Positions 1-10,066 of a DNA stretch of 64,000 bases are shown here, piece by piece (position 1 is the first letter of the stretch; each line of letters starts with the position of its first letter). The notes under the pieces were generated by a model. The model saw only the letters and a list, made by a program, of their open reading frames with translations, searched no databases and was not told the DNA's origin. Made by a program: the position numbers and the translations under genes. The stretch lies in contig CATJIF010000041.1 of assembly GCA_949740445.1 (NCBI GenBank), positions 1-64,000 on the forward strand, written 5' to 3'. Source of the stretch: an uncultured Peptostreptococcaceae bacterium. GTDB lineage: Bacteria > Bacillota > Clostridia > Peptostreptococcales > Anaerovoracaceae.

Positions 1-75
1 GGACTAAAACGCTTTTTTCCCCGGTTTTGCCCCAAAAACACCTGAAAAACGCATTTGAAAAATAAGCGCTAAAAA

Positions 76-118
76 CCCGCGAAATCCCAATAATCCTGAG
101 CCTTCGCGGGTTTTTTTA
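76..118. terminator. Bidirectional intrinsic terminator downstream of queA
   Basis: A ten-base stem (AACCCGCGAA paired with TTCGCGGGTT) is flanked by T-runs in both orientations, so it can end transcription of queA on the minus strand and of anything entering from the left. Bases 1-75 hold no gene that I can see. Confidence 0.8.
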
Positions 119-132
119 CCTGAAATTTTTAC

Positions 133-1167
133 TTACACCAGAAGCATCGCATCCCCGTACGAAAAGAACTGATATCGTTCCTCCACCGCCGTGCGGTAGA
201 CTTCCAAAATCCGCTCTCTGTCGTAAAGCGCGGAAATCAGCATCAGCAGCGTGGATTTCGGCAGGTGGAAATTGGTAATCAGGCTGTCCACCACTTTAAA
301 GCGATAGCCGGGATAGATGAAAATCCCCGTGCTGCCGCTGCCTGCCGCAACCCTTCCCCCATCGTCGGAGGCGCTTTCCAGCGTCCGGGCCGAGGTGGTG
401 CCGACGGCGATAATCCTGCCGCCCCGTTCTTTCGTTTCGTTGATCGTCTGCGCTGCCTCCGGGCTGACGCTGTATTCCTCAAAGTGCATTGTGTGTTCTT
501 CGATCCGTTCGCATTTGACAGGGCGAAAGGTGCCGATGCCCACGTGCAGCGTAACGAAGGCCACCGCCACGCCCTTTTCCTTTGCCTTGTTTAGCAGCTC
601 CTCCGTAAAGTGCAGCCCTGCCGTAGGCGCTGCCACGGAGCCCTCTTCGCGGCAGTATACCGTCTGGTAGCGCTCCCTGTCTTCTGCCTCCGCCTCCCGC
701 TCGATATAGGGAGGAAGCGGCATGCGCCCGATCTGCTCCAAAATCTCCGAAAAGCTGCCCTCGTAATAAAACCGCACGATGCGCGTACCGTCGGGTCCGT
801 AGTCCAAAATCTCCGCCCGCAGCTGCCCCCGGTCGCCGAAGCGGACAAAGGCTCCGGGATGCAGCCTCTTGCCAGGCCGCACCACGGTCTCCCAGATGTC
901 GCCCTCCCGGCGCCGGCTCAGCAGAAACTCCACTTTGGCCCCGGTTTCCTCCTTTGTTCCGAACAGGCGGGCAGGCAGCACCTTCGAATCGTTCATTACC
1001 AGGCAGTCCCCAGGTGCAAGATACTCCAATATATCGTAGAAGTGCCGGTGCTCTATGCTGTGATCGTCCATGTGGGCCACCAGCAAGCGGCAATCCTGGC
1101 GCTTCTGCGACGGGTGCTGGGCGATCAGGGACAGCGGCAACTCATAATCGAACTCACTGATATTCAT
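133..1167 (-). CDS. queA: S-adenosylmethionine:tRNA ribosyltransferase-isomerase QueA
   Basis: QueA transfers and isomerises the ribosyl moiety of SAM onto 7-aminomethyl-7-deazaguanine in tRNA, giving epoxyqueuosine at the wobble position of GUN anticodons. The 344-residue length is typical. Family hallmarks visible are the N-terminal [14 protein letters not shown], then [15 protein letters not shown], the mid-protein [10 protein letters not shown] and the C-terminal [16 protein letters not shown]. It is the last gene of ruvC-ruvA-ruvB-spoIID-queA, starting 15 bases after spoIID. The ruvAB-queA association is a common bacterial arrangement; spoIID inserted between them is typical of some Clostridia. 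Confidence 0.97.
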   Translation of the reverse strand: MNISEFDYELPLSLIAQHPSQKRQDCRLLVAHMDDHSIEHRHFYDILEYLAPGDCLVMNDSKVLPARLFGTKEETGAKVEFLLSRRREGDIWETVVRPGKRLHPGAFVRFGDRGQLRAEILDYGPDGTRIVRFYYEGSFSEILEQIGRMPLPPYIEREAEAEDRERYQTVYCREEGSVAAPTAGLHFTEELLNKAKEKGVAVAFVTLHVGIGTFRPVKCERIEEHTMHFEEYSVSPEAAQTINETKERGGRIIAVGTTSARTLESASDDGGRVAAGSGSTGIFIYPGYRFKVVDSLITNFHLPKSTLLMLISALYDRERILEVYRTAVEERYQFFSYGDAMLLV

Positions 1168-1182
1168 GCAAACCTCTTTTCG

Positions 1183-2820
1183 TTAATATCCCACATAGTC
1201 AATGTCGACATCCGTGTAGAAAAAGTGCAGGATTTCTTCAAAATCCATGCCGTCGCGGGCCATGAGGATAGCGCTGTCCTGACACATGCCGATGCTGTGC
1301 CCATACCCTTTGCCGGAAAGCACGATGCCCTTTGGCGAAACCGACTGCGCGCGGACGACCGCCTGGCCCTCCTGTACGGGAACGCCGGCTGCAGATGAGG
1401 CAGCCACACCAAACTCGGAAGAAGGCAGTGCATTGGCGCCAAAGCCGCTTTCCGACAGCGCCTGTACGCCGTCATCACTCCTTACATAGATGTCCTCCAG
1501 CGACATCATCTCTCGCGTTTCCTCGCTTCCGCGCAGCCAGAAATCGCTGCGGCTGACGGATGTTTTTTCGCCACGGACTGTAACGGAAATATCCCCGCTG
1601 CTGAAACCATTACCATTTCCGCCACCGGAAGTATTGCCGGAAGTATCGCCAGAACCATTGTTGCCGGAACCGTTGCTTCCCGAAGAACTGCCGCTGCCCG
1701 AGCCGTTTGCGCCCGGCGAAAAGCTTCCCCCCGCGCCGGAGCCCCCCTCTACGACAAAGTTCAGGGATTTGACCGCAGAAGACCCCAGCGTCATGCGGAT
1801 GCTCTCCTTGGAGAGCGTTTTCGTTCCGCCGCTGCCCACGAAGGTCATTTCCAGCACATTACCGTTTTCGGTCCAGCGGGAAATGTAGGCATCGCTGATC
1901 CTTCCGATGCCGCTGACCTTGCTGCTCAGCTGATCCCAGCTGAACTCGGCGCGCCAGGTGTAGTCCGGGCACCAGGAGTCGCGAACCGACCGCAGATACC
2001 CTTCCGCAGCCGTCCACACATCTTCGCTGTTTTGCGTATAGCCGCCGCTGTTTTTATGGTAAAACCCGGCCACAGGCTTTCCACCGTAGTATAGAATCAG
2101 CTCCGACGTCTCGTCCACCGCCTGTACGGTCTCTGGGTATTCCACCGACACGCCGTAATACATCTGGCAGTGGCTGTTGGCGCATAGCTCAAATCCCTCG
2201 CTTCTGTGCGCGGAAATGTTGGCGACGGCATAGCTCCTTGCAGCCACCGCCTGCGCCTTCAGCGCTTCCAGGGGGCTCAGGTGTCCCATCTCCCCCTGCA
2301 GCACGCCGTAGAGGTAGTGGTCTAAGGAGAGATAGTTGATGACATTCATGCTGTTTCCCCGCAGGTGAAAGCGCAGCCCGCCGCGGTATTCTTTTCCGGC
2401 AAAGGTAAACACGCCCTCCCCCAGGTAGTCGCCGTTCATAATCACGCTGTTTTCGCCCAGGTCGGCAATCAGTGTGGCGCCGTTTTCGTCGCTGACGGTC
2501 AGAAGCCCCTGGCGCACCGTTACCACCAGGCGGTCGTAACCGGGAAGCGGCAGCGTTTCCCGCATGCCGTCTCTGATATCCACGACCTGAAACCCGTCGC
2601 TGCTTTGTAGCTCGCAGCTGCTTACCGCGGAGCTTGCGTATTTTAACCCCACCGACACGTAAGTGACGCCGGAGCTTCCGTCGGCGCCGTAGCTGTAAGC
2701 GCCCGCAGAAACCCCAGGGGCGGCAGCCGGCAGCAGGAGCGGAAGCAAAAGTAAAAGCGCAAGCGTTGAAAGCAGCGCTGCTCGTTTCTTGCGCCGCATT
2801 TTTTTTCTTCGAATCCTCAT
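1183..2820 (-). CDS. SpoIID/LytB-domain protein with internal Gly/Ser-rich insertion
   Basis: Predicted exported or membrane-anchored peptidoglycan lytic transglycosylase-like protein of the SpoIID/LytB family; in sporulation SpoIID trims denuded glycan during engulfment. A basic N-terminus and hydrophobic stretch (about residues 14-35) look like a signal anchor. The SpoIID core begins near residue 160 ([14 protein letters not shown], containing the conserved catalytic-type Glu) followed by [12 protein letters not shown]. The conserved C-terminal block [13 protein letters not shown] lies at the very end, separated from the core by about 130 residues that include a Gly/Ser/Asn-rich low-complexity tract (about 360-405). 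Length 545 is well above the usual 300-400. The start overlaps the ruvB stop by ATGA, implying translational coupling. Whether it acts in sporulation or vegetative wall turnover is not shown. Confidence 0.88.
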   Translation of the reverse strand: MRIRRKKMRRKKRAALLSTLALLLLLPLLLPAAAPGVSAGAYSYGADGSSGVTYVSVGLKYASSAVSSCELQSSDGFQVVDIRDGMRETLPLPGYDRLVVTVRQGLLTVSDENGATLIADLGENSVIMNGDYLGEGVFTFAGKEYRGGLRFHLRGNSMNVINYLSLDHYLYGVLQGEMGHLSPLEALKAQAVAARSYAVANISAHRSEGFELCANSHCQMYYGVSVEYPETVQAVDETSELILYYGGKPVAGFYHKNSGGYTQNSEDVWTAAEGYLRSVRDSWCPDYTWRAEFSWDQLSSKVSGIGRISDAYISRWTENGNVLEMTFVGSGGTKTLSKESIRMTLGSSAVKSLNFVVEGGSGAGGSFSPGANGSGSGSSSGSNGSGNNGSGDTSGNTSGGGNGNGFSSGDISVTVRGEKTSVSRSDFWLRGSEETREMMSLEDIYVRSDDGVQALSESGFGANALPSSEFGVAASSAAGVPVQEGQAVVRAQSVSPKGIVLSGKGYGHSIGMCQDSAILMARDGMDFEEILHFFYTDVDIDYVGY

Positions 2821-3842
2821 AGGCTGATTTGCTCTCCCTGCGTATGGGCGATGCCCAGATGGTGATAGGCTGCCTCCGAAACCATGCGGCCCTTCTGCGT
2901 CCGGTGCAGCAGGCCCGCCTGAATTAAATACGGCTCGTAGACATCCTCGATGGTAACCCTCTCTTCTCCGATGGCCGCGGCTATGGTGTCGATGCCCACA
3001 GGGCCGCCTTTAAACCGCTCTATAATCAGCCGCAGGATTTCCCGGTCCAGGTGCTCCAGCCCCAGCCGGTCGATCCCCAGAGAGTCTAAGGTCCGCTGCG
3101 TAATGTCGATGTCAATCGTACCGCTGCCCTTTACCTGGCTGAAATCCCTCACGCGCTTTAAAAGCCGGTTGGCTACCCGCGGCGTTCCCCTGGAGCGCCG
3201 GGCCATTTCCAGAAGCGAAGCCTCATCCACCTCCACGTTGAGGATGCCTGCTGAACGCCGGATAATTTCCGAAAGCTCGTCGGTTTCGTACATTTCAAAC
3301 TTGCAGATGACGCCAAAGCGGTCGCGCAGCGGTGCCGACAGGCTTCCTGCCCTGGTGGTCGCCCCGATGAGCGTGAATTTCGAAAGATCCAGCCGGATGG
3401 AACGGGCCGAAGGCCCCTTGCCGATGATGATATCCAGCGCATAATCCTCCATCGCCGAATAGAGCACCTCCTCCACGCTGCGGTTCAGCCGGTGAATTTC
3501 GTCGATAAACAGGACATCGCCCTCGTTCAGATTGGTTAAAATCGCAGCCAGGTCGCCCGCCCGCTCGATGGCCGGCCCCGAAGTAATGCGCAGCTCCACG
3601 TTAAGCTCTTCTGCGATGATGCCCGCCAGCGTAGTCTTTCCAAGCCCCGGCGGCCCGTAGAACAAAACGTGGTCCAGAGATTCTTTCCTGTATTTCGCCG
3701 CTTCGATAAATACCTTCAGGTTTTCCGTTACTTTTTTCTGGCCGATGTAGTCCGAAAGCCTCTTGGGGCGCAGCGATACCTCGGCAAGCTCCTCTTCGTG
3801 CCCGCTCAGGTCGGCAGCGGTAATCCTATCTTCATAATTCAT
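2817..3842 (-). CDS. ruvB: Holliday junction branch migration helicase RuvB
   Basis: AAA+ motor that with RuvA drives branch migration of Holliday junctions in recombinational repair. Walker A GPPGLGKT spans residues 63-70, Walker B is LFIDEIHR near 115, sensor 1 is the GATTRAG region, and the C-terminal winged helix carries [15 protein letters not shown]. The 341-residue length is standard. It lies 30 bases after ruvA with a Shine-Dalgarno AAGGAAA, and its stop overlaps the spoIID start. Confidence 0.98.
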   Translation of the reverse strand: MNYEDRITAADLSGHEEELAEVSLRPKRLSDYIGQKKVTENLKVFIEAAKYRKESLDHVLFYGPPGLGKTTLAGIIAEELNVELRITSGPAIERAGDLAAILTNLNEGDVLFIDEIHRLNRSVEEVLYSAMEDYALDIIIGKGPSARSIRLDLSKFTLIGATTRAGSLSAPLRDRFGVICKFEMYETDELSEIIRRSAGILNVEVDEASLLEMARRSRGTPRVANRLLKRVRDFSQVKGSGTIDIDITQRTLDSLGIDRLGLEHLDREILRLIIERFKGGPVGIDTIAAAIGEERVTIEDVYEPYLIQAGLLHRTQKGRMVSEAAYHHLGIAHTQGEQISL

Positions 3843-3872
3843 ATTCGTTTCCTTTCAAGAAGAACATCCCGC

Positions 3873-4457
3873 TTAAAAGAGGTTCTTCAGCGCCAGCTTT
3901 ATGTATTGCTCGCTGCTTAAGCCGTCCTCCGTTTTTGCCAGGGCTGCCGCCGCCTCGCTGCGGGAATACCCCAAAGCGATCAGGGCATCCACGGCCAGCG
4001 CCTTTTCGTCGGCAGCTGCGATGCTAGAAAGGGCCGCTCCCGCCGCATCGGAAATGTCTCCCAGCTTGTCTTTTAAGTCCAGGCAAATGCGCTGCGCCGT
4101 CTTTTTCCCTATGCCGTTGGCCTTTGTCAGCGTCTGCGCGTCGTCGTAGGCGATGGCCCGCTTCAGGTCGTTTAACGGCATGGCAGAAAGCAGCGCCAGC
4201 GCCCCCTTTGCCCCCACGCCGTTCACTGTCAGAAGCCTGCGAAACAGCGCAAGCGATTCCTTCTCCGAAAAGCCGTAGAGCCGGATATCGTCTTCCTTTA
4301 CGAGCATGGCAGTCAGCACCTTTACCGGCTCGTCGCCGCGGCTCAGATACAGCGGCGAATTGTCGGGAACGTAGATTTCGTAACCGATGCCGCCGCTTTC
4401 TATCACGATGCCGCCGTCGATTCTACCGTCGATTCTCCCCCGGATATAATGTATCAT
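3873..4457 (-). CDS. ruvA: Holliday junction DNA-binding protein RuvA
   Basis: Tetrameric junction-binding subunit of RuvAB. The N-terminal OB fold ([11 protein letters not shown]...), the helix-hairpin-helix motifs ([17 protein letters not shown] and [15 protein letters not shown]) and the C-terminal RuvB-contacting three-helix domain ([16 protein letters not shown]) are all present in 194 residues. The start overlaps the ruvC stop (ATGA), so the two are probably translationally coupled. Confidence 0.97.
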   Translation of the reverse strand: MIHYIRGRIDGRIDGGIVIESGGIGYEIYVPDNSPLYLSRGDEPVKVLTAMLVKEDDIRLYGFSEKESLALFRRLLTVNGVGAKGALALLSAMPLNDLKRAIAYDDAQTLTKANGIGKKTAQRICLDLKDKLGDISDAAGAALSSIAAADEKALAVDALIALGYSRSEAAAALAKTEDGLSSEQYIKLALKNLF

Positions 4458-5041
4458 TTCTTTTCTCCCTTTTTCTGCTGTGCGATCAATTCTTCCCAGC
4501 GGTTTTTCTTCGGCCGGGATGCTGGTCTCTCCTCCCGCAGCCGCTCTTCTATCTTCTGCATGCGCTGCCTGCCAAAGGCCGAATGCCCGTGGCAGATAGC
4601 GGCGGCCAGAGCATCCGCCGTATCGTCGGGCTTCGGGATTTCCTTCAGGTTCAGTATGGCTTTCACCATCAGCTGCACCTGCTTCTTTTCCGCCCTTCCG
4701 TAACCTACCAGCGCCTGTTTAATCTGCAGCGGCGTGTATTCGAAGATGGGAACGCCGGAGTTGACGCAGGCCAGGATCGCCACGCCCCTGGCCTGGCCCA
4801 CCAGAATCGCCGTCGTCGTATTGGTGTTAAAAAACAGCAGCTCGATGGAAGCCGCTTCCGGCCGGCAGCGGTCGATGATCTCCATCAGCTCCGTATATAA
4901 ATGCTTCAGCCGGTGCGGCATTTCCATATCCTTATCGGTGGTTACCGCTCCGTATTCTACCGGCGAAAAGCGGTTTCCGCTCTTGTCCACAATCCCGTAG
5001 CCCAGGATTGCATAGCCGGGGTCGATGCCCAATATGCGCAT
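4454..5041 (-). CDS. ruvC: Holliday junction resolvase RuvC
   Basis: Endonuclease that cleaves Holliday junctions after RuvAB migration. I place the start at 5041 rather than the longest frame at 5215, because GGGGAGGAGCTT precedes this ATG and [10 protein letters not shown] is the conserved N-terminus; this gives 195 residues. Catalytic acidic residues are D7, the Glu in SIELLFF and the Asp pair in [12 protein letters not shown], as in the RNase H fold family. First gene of the minus-strand ruv operon, 45 bases downstream of the predicted transcription start. Confidence 0.96.
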   Translation of the reverse strand: MRILGIDPGYAILGYGIVDKSGNRFSPVEYGAVTTDKDMEMPHRLKHLYTELMEIIDRCRPEAASIELLFFNTNTTTAILVGQARGVAILACVNSGVPIFEYTPLQIKQALVGYGRAEKKQVQLMVKAILNLKEIPKPDDTADALAAAICHGHSAFGRQRMQKIEERLREERPASRPKKNRWEELIAQQKKGEKK

Positions 5042-5092
5042 AAGCTCCTCCCCTGTTTTTGTGCCCTGCTGCACGTGTTTACACATAGAAAT

Positions 5093-5121
5093 ATTATACA
5101 AACGCTGCCCGAAAAAAGCAA
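5093..5121 (-). promoter_or_regulatory. Sigma-A type promoter of the ruvC operon
   Basis: On the minus strand, TTGCTT (5121-5116) and TATAAT (5098-5093) are separated by 17 bases, a near-consensus vegetative promoter. Transcription would start near 5086, leaving a 45-base leader before ruvC. The region also serves argR in the other direction. Confidence 0.75.
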
Positions 5122-5206
5122 TACAATACGGAAACAGCCTGTTTCTTTCCCCGAAAAAATATGATATACTATGTTCGATTATATGAAAGAAAGGGAGGCT
5201 ACCCCC

Positions 5207-5656
5207 ATGCGTCATTCCAGACAGGGTAAGATCATTGAACTGATAACCGCTTATGATATCGACACACAGGAAAAGCTGGTAGACCTGCTCAACGAAAACG
5301 GCTATAAAGTCACCCAGGCTACCGTTTCCAGAGACATCAAAAATCTAAAGCTCGTCAAAACCCCCTGCGGCCAGGGGAAGTATAAATATACCGTAGGCAA
5401 AACTCCGGAGCAGTCCCTTTCCGACCGCTTTGTCAAAATCTTTAAGGAAAGCGTCTTAAGCATCAACGCCTCCGGCAATATCATCGTTATCAAAACGCTG
5501 TCCGGCTGCGGAAACGCCGCGGGCGAAGCCATAGATACCTCCGATTTTCCCACGATCATCGGCAGCATCGCCGGCGACAACACCGTCTTTTTAGTCATCG
5601 ACGCTCCGGAGCACGTTTCTTCTCTCGTAGAGCAATTCAATCAGCTTCTGAAATAG
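5207..5656 (+). CDS. argR: Arginine repressor ArgR
   Basis: Hexameric arginine-sensing repressor/activator of arginine biosynthesis and catabolism. I use the ATG at 5207 (149 residues), preceded by GGGAGG, in place of an upstream in-frame ATG at 5171. The N-terminal winged helix holds [15 protein letters not shown], the recognition helix, and the C-terminal arginine-binding/oligomerisation domain holds [21 protein letters not shown] -10 element lies at 5165-5170; the -35 is poor. Linkage to recN directly downstream (13 bases) is a classic Firmicutes arrangement. I saw no obvious ARG box. Confidence 0.96.
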   Translation: MRHSRQGKIIELITAYDIDTQEKLVDLLNENGYKVTQATVSRDIKNLKLVKTPCGQGKYKYTVGKTPEQSLSDRFVKIFKESVLSINASGNIIVIKTLSGCGNAAGEAIDTSDFPTIIGSIAGDNTVFLVIDAPEHVSSLVEQFNQLLK

Positions 5657-5669
5657 CAGGTGGATTTAC

Positions 5670-7355
5670 ATGATAACGCACATCAAAATTCAGGACTTTG
5701 CCATCATCAATTTACTGGATGTGGATTTTCATCCAGGGCTGAACGTAATTACCGGCGAAACCGGTGCCGGCAAATCCATCATTATCGAGGCGATCAGCAC
5801 TGCCCTGGGCAGCCGCGCCGACACCTCGTATGTCCGCACGGGAAAGGACAAGGCCGTCATCCAGCTGACGCTGGATACCGCCGACCCGCAGTCGCAGGCT
5901 TTTTTTGAGGAAAACGGAATTGCCGCAGACGATGAATCCGTTATCCGGCGCGAAATCACCAAAAGCGGCAAGAGCGTCTGCCGCATCAACGGCGACATCG
6001 TTCCCGTATCGCTTTTAAACCGCTTCTGCCGGGGGCTTGCGGATATTCACGGCCAGTACGATCACCAGTCCCTGCTGAATGCCGACAATCACATCCATCT
6101 GCTGGATTCTTTCGGAGGCCCGGAAATCCGCAAGGTGCTGCAGACGACATCCGATATCTTTCAGCAATATACGGACTGTTCCCGGACGCTGTCGCAGCTG
6201 CGCAGCAGCCTGGCCGATGCCCAGCGCCAGCGGGATTTTATGAGCTTTGAGCTGGACGAAATCCAAAGCGTAAAGCCCGTGATCGGCGAGGACGAGGAGC
6301 TTGCTCAGCGCATCGAGCTGCTGCGCAACAGCCAGCACATCTACGAGGAGCTGTCCGCTGCCTACGAAATCCTCTACGGCCAGGAATCCTCTGCCGTCAG
6401 CCAGCTTAGCGCCGTCATGCACCATCTCAGCGAGGTTTCGTCCTTTTCGCCCCAGATTTCCGCCTTCAGCGATCAGAGCGCCGACGCCTATTACCAGATG
6501 GAAGACATGGCCGAACAGCTGCGCCACTTCAAAGAAACGCTGACCTTTTCGCCCGAGGAGCTGGAAGAAGCCTACAAGCGCATGGACCTTCTGGACGGCC
6601 TAAAGCGCAAGCACGGCGGCAGCCTGCAATCGGTGCTTGCCTACGCAAAAGAAACGGAACAGGCCCTGAGCCGCATCGACAACGCCGATGCCGAAATCGA
6701 GCAGTTGTCCCGCAACTTGAGCGTCTACGCCGAGCAGATGACGCTGGCCTCCCGCCGTCTGACCGCCCTGCGCCAGGCTGCTGCCGAAACCATGAGCCAG
6801 CGCATCAACAGCGAGCTTTTGGAGCTGAATTTCCAGAACGCCTGCTTCCTGGTCGATTTTAAAAAGACGGAAAAGACCGTATTTACGGCCCACGGCGTGG
6901 ATGTGGTGGAATTTCTCATGTCCACCAACAAAGGAGAATCGCCCAAGCCGCTGGCAAAGGTTGCCTCCGGCGGCGAGCTTTCCCGCATTATGCTGGCCAT
7001 GAAGCGGATCTTGGGCGATCTCGACTACATCCCTACGCTGATTTTCGATGAAATCGACAGCGGCATCAGCGGCATCACCGCCAGCATCGTGGGAAAAAAG
7101 CTGCTGCAAATCGCGCAGAATCACCAGGTGCTCTGCATCACCCACCTGCCGCAGATCGCTTCCTGCGGCGGCCACCACTATAAAATTCAAAAGAGCGAGC
7201 AGGAGGAGTCCACTGTATCTACCGTCGTCCCCCTCGACGAAGACGAGCGGGTGGATGAAATCGCTCGTCTGCTGGGCGGCATCAACATCACCGAAACCAC
7301 GCTGAAAAGCGCCCGCGAGCTTTTGTCTCTGTCCGGCGCTCAGGCCGGCGTTTAA
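5670..7355 (+). CDS. recN: DNA repair protein RecN
   Basis: SMC-like ATPase that gathers DNA ends during double-strand break repair. Walker A GETGAGKS lies near residues 30-37, a central coiled-coil region spans roughly 150-370, and the ABC signature GGELSRIMLA plus Walker B TLIFDEIDSGISG lie at the C-terminus. 561 residues, standard length. Co-directional with argR; the stop overlaps the convergent aroK stop by 4 bases. Confidence 0.97.
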   Translation: MITHIKIQDFAIINLLDVDFHPGLNVITGETGAGKSIIIEAISTALGSRADTSYVRTGKDKAVIQLTLDTADPQSQAFFEENGIAADDESVIRREITKSGKSVCRINGDIVPVSLLNRFCRGLADIHGQYDHQSLLNADNHIHLLDSFGGPEIRKVLQTTSDIFQQYTDCSRTLSQLRSSLADAQRQRDFMSFELDEIQSVKPVIGEDEELAQRIELLRNSQHIYEELSAAYEILYGQESSAVSQLSAVMHHLSEVSSFSPQISAFSDQSADAYYQMEDMAEQLRHFKETLTFSPEELEEAYKRMDLLDGLKRKHGGSLQSVLAYAKETEQALSRIDNADAEIEQLSRNLSVYAEQMTLASRRLTALRQAAAETMSQRINSELLELNFQNACFLVDFKKTEKTVFTAHGVDVVEFLMSTNKGESPKPLAKVASGGELSRIMLAMKRILGDLDYIPTLIFDEIDSGISGITASIVGKKLLQIAQNHQVLCITHLPQIASCGGHHYKIQKSEQEESTVSTVVPLDEDERVDEIARLLGGINITETTLKSARELLSLSGAQAGV

Positions 7356-7879
7356 CGCTTCCTTTGCCTAAACTCGCCTTGCCTGCGAAGTTCTGCCAAT
7401 ATGCGTTCTACGGTCTGTTCTACATTTAGTCCCTCTGCGGAAATCGTAATATCCGCATACCGCTCGTACAGAGGTGCCCGGCTGCGATAAAGCTCTTCTA
7501 TGGTCTGTGCCGGCGCCATGGCAATACCACGGGTTCTGATGTTTTTCAGCCGGCGCCGGATGGATTCTGCCGACAGTTTCAGATACACCGCCGGCCCCAG
7601 GCAGCGCAGATGCTCCATCGCCGGCGGATAGTACACGGCGCTGCCGCCCGTGGAAATGACGGCGTTTTCCGCCTCCAGCGCACGCAGCACCCCCTCCTCC
7701 GCCTTTTTGAAGTATTCACTTCCCTTATTATCTATAATCTCCTGCAGCAGCATGCCTTCCTGCTCCTGAATCAGAAGGTCGGTATCAATAAACCGCCTGC
7801 CTGTAGTCTTTGCCAGGACAACGCCTGCCGTACTCTTTCCACAGGCGGGCATTCCAATCATAACGATGCAGCGTTTCAT
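7352..7879 (-). CDS. aroK: Shikimate kinase
   Basis: Phosphorylates shikimate at the 3-hydroxyl in the chorismate pathway. The P-loop is GMPACGKST (residues 9-17), followed by the shikimate-binding DTD motif (FIDTDLL), the GGSAVYY segment corresponding to the family GG(G) motif, and a lid region rich in Arg. 175 residues. It stands alone, convergent with recN. A related gluconate-kinase-type activity is unlikely given the FIDTD motif. Confidence 0.9.
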   Translation of the reverse strand: MKRCIVMIGMPACGKSTAGVVLAKTTGRRFIDTDLLIQEQEGMLLQEIIDNKGSEYFKKAEEGVLRALEAENAVISTGGSAVYYPPAMEHLRCLGPAVYLKLSAESIRRRLKNIRTRGIAMAPAQTIEELYRSRAPLYERYADITISAEGLNVEQTVERILAELRRQGEFRQRKR

Positions 7880-7925
7880 TGCCTTTCCTCACTTTTCTCC
7901 TGTCAATCTCCTGCCGAATCTCTGC

Positions 7926-7963
7926 ACAAAAAAGAGGTTGTCGCTTCGACAGCCTCTTTATTC
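7926..7963 (-). terminator. Intrinsic terminator of the ispH-rpsA operon
   Basis: On the minus strand an AAAGAGG...CCTCTTT stem with an inner GTCG/CGAC pairing is followed by a run of six T, 50 bases after the ispH-rpsA stop codon. Confidence 0.85.
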
Positions 7964-8011
7964 GCTGAATCTTTCCATCTGATAGACGGTGGCCCTGCGA
8001 TTCTGTGGAAC

Positions 8012-10066
8012 CTACTCCTCAGCCTCTGCAGCCTCGTCCGCTTCCTGCGCACTCTCCTCTGCCGGAGCCGCTTCTTCTGCCGCGGGACCATCCAGAGTTT
8101 CTTTGATGCTCAGGCTGATTCTCTTTCTCTCTTTGTCGATCTCCAGGATCTTTGCGCTGACTTCCTGACCGACAGAAATTTCGTCGGCGATGTTGGTTAC
8201 TCTCTTATAGGCAACCTCGGAAATGTGCACCAGGCCGTCGAGACCGGGCTCCAGTTCCACAAACGCACCATAATCCTTGATCTGCACTACCTTGCCGGTG
8301 ATCACCTGTCCGATTTCGTATTTCTCGTCGATGACAGACCACGGCTCGGGCATGTTCTGCTTTAAGCCCAAAGAGATCTTTCCCTTTTCCGCATTCATGG
8401 ACAGGATCTTTACGTTGATCTTGTCGCCGATGGAGAGGGCCTCCTGCGGATGCTTCAGCTTGCCCCAGGAAATCTCAGAAATGTGCAGCAGGCCATCGAG
8501 ACCTCCGATATCTACGAAAGCACCGTAGTCGGTAAATCTCATAACAACGCCTTCTACCACGTCGCCTACCGACAGCTTATCCCAGATTTCTGCGATCTTC
8601 TTTGCCTTTTCTTCTGCCAGGAACGCCTTGTGCGAGAAGACAGCCTTGTTTCTCTTCTGATCCACGCGGCTGACCTTTACCGGCAGAACCTTTCCGATAA
8701 ATTCATCTGCTTTTTCCACAAAGTGGTCGGACAGCTGGGACATGGGAATGAAGCCGGAAACTTCTTTATAGGTAGCGATAACGCCGCCCTTTACTTCCTT
8801 GACGATCTTAACATTGACTACTTCTTTATCATCCAAAGCTGCGTTAATTTCGTCCCAGTGCTCATTTACCTGCAGTTTTTTCTTGGACAGAAGGATATTT
8901 CCGTCGCCGTCATCGGTCTTGATGACCTTTGCCTGAATTTCATCTCCTTCTTTGAACAGCTCGGTCAGCTGACCTTCCTGCTCCAGAGCCATTTCCTCTT
9001 TGGGAATGATTCCGTCCTTTTTGCATCCCAGGTTGACTACTACGTAGTCATTGGTCACATGGACAATTTCTCCTGTAACAACTTCGCCCCTGCCCGGAAG
9101 TCTGAGGGATTTCTCAATCTCGTCCATCATGGCTTCCATTTCATTTGTTTCTTCCACCTGCGGCTGCAGATCGTTAGTGATAGCTTCACTCATAGCAGCA
9201 ATAACCTCCTTAATTATGCGTTCAGGTGTGGATGCACCTGCCGCAACACCTATTTTACAACATTTTTCGACTTCTTTCAATGGTAAATCCTCAATAATTT
9301 CAATAAAATAGGTGTTTTCGCAATACTTTTTTGAGATTTCATATAATTTTTTTGTATTGGAACTGTCCTTTCCTCCGATGACTACCATCAGATCCGAAGC
9401 TTTCGCCAGTTCCGCACAGCTGTTTTGCCGCTCCGATGTGGCGCTGCATATTGTATTGTGAATCTTCAAAATAGTATTGTTTTTCTTTAGTTCTTCCACC
9501 ACGCCGGCTAAAAGCTCTGCCCGGATGGTGGTCTGGCAGACGATGACCAGCTGCCTGCCGCAAACTTCCTGCGCCTGCGCCTGGGAATGCAGCACGATGG
9601 CCCTGTCGTCGGTCCATCCTTTAATGCCGATAACCTCCGGATGGGTTTCGTCCCCTACGATGACGACCGTATGCCCTTCGTCGGCAGCTTCCTTTGCCAG
9701 CTGCTGCACCCGCTTGACAAAGGGGCAGGTGGCATCTACGATCTCCAGCCCCCGTTCCTGTGCCATATCGTAAAATACCTTGGGCTCTCCGTGCGCCCTG
9801 ACGACCACGACAGCCCCCTGTTCGGCCTCCTGGGGCCTGTTGATGGCGGCAACGCCCTTTTCCAGAAGCTCGTCCGTAACGATTTTATTGTGGATCAGCG
9901 ACCCGCAGGTGTAGATGCGGCGACCGCTGTTCCGGTAGGCCTCCACCGCCTCCTCGGTGCGGTTGAGCGCTCTGGCCACGCCGAAGCAGAAGCCCGCATG
10001 CTCTGCCAGCGCAATCTGTATTTGCTTTCCATCCTTTTCGATAACTGTTACCGTTTCTTTTTCCAT
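8012..10066 (-). CDS. ispH: IspH (HMB-PP reductase) fused to ribosomal protein S1-like domains
   Basis: The N-terminal part (about 1-290) is 4-hydroxy-3-methylbut-2-enyl diphosphate reductase, the last MEP-pathway step to IPP and DMAPP, with the three [4Fe-4S] cysteines C27 (GFCFGV), C114 (DATCPFV) and C207 (NTICSAT) and the proton-relay Glu region. The C-terminal part (about 325-655) has four S1 RNA-binding repeats, two of them strongly canonical (TDYGAFVDIGGLDGLLHIS and KDYGAFVELEPGLDGLVHIS). This fusion is a recognised clostridial gene form. The acidic Glu/Ala tail is low complexity. It overlaps rarA by 19 bases. Confidence 0.96.
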   Translation of the reverse strand: MEKETVTVIEKDGKQIQIALAEHAGFCFGVARALNRTEEAVEAYRNSGRRIYTCGSLIHNKIVTDELLEKGVAAINRPQEAEQGAVVVVRAHGEPKVFYDMAQERGLEIVDATCPFVKRVQQLAKEAADEGHTVVIVGDETHPEVIGIKGWTDDRAIVLHSQAQAQEVCGRQLVIVCQTTIRAELLAGVVEELKKNNTILKIHNTICSATSERQNSCAELAKASDLMVVIGGKDSSNTKKLYEISKKYCENTYFIEIIEDLPLKEVEKCCKIGVAAGASTPERIIKEVIAAMSEAITNDLQPQVEETNEMEAMMDEIEKSLRLPGRGEVVTGEIVHVTNDYVVVNLGCKKDGIIPKEEMALEQEGQLTELFKEGDEIQAKVIKTDDGDGNILLSKKKLQVNEHWDEINAALDDKEVVNVKIVKEVKGGVIATYKEVSGFIPMSQLSDHFVEKADEFIGKVLPVKVSRVDQKRNKAVFSHKAFLAEEKAKKIAEIWDKLSVGDVVEGVVMRFTDYGAFVDIGGLDGLLHISEISWGKLKHPQEALSIGDKINVKILSMNAEKGKISLGLKQNMPEPWSVIDEKYEIGQVITGKVVQIKDYGAFVELEPGLDGLVHISEVAYKRVTNIADEISVGQEVSAKILEIDKERKRISLSIKETLDGPAAEEAAPAEESAQEADEAAEAEE

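Noticed and set aside
610-1398. Long plus-strand open frame (262 codons) opposite queA and spoIID
   Set aside because: It lies antisense to two well-recognised genes, has no ribosome site and its translation resembles no family; high G+C leaves such frames open by chance.
1600-1740. Repeat-like DNA that could suggest a CRISPR or tandem array
   Set aside because: It codes the Gly/Ser/Asn linker of the SpoIID-domain protein; units are irregular with no spacers. No CRISPR array was seen anywhere.
5171-5206. Upstream ATG for argR at 5171
   Set aside because: The GGGAGG ribosome site and family N-terminus point to 5207, and the upstream codons overlap the promoter -10 region.
8450-9286. Plus-strand open frame (278 codons) opposite the ispH-S1 fusion
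   Set aside because: Shadow frame of a conserved gene; the product is Phe/Leu/Cys-rich with no domain.
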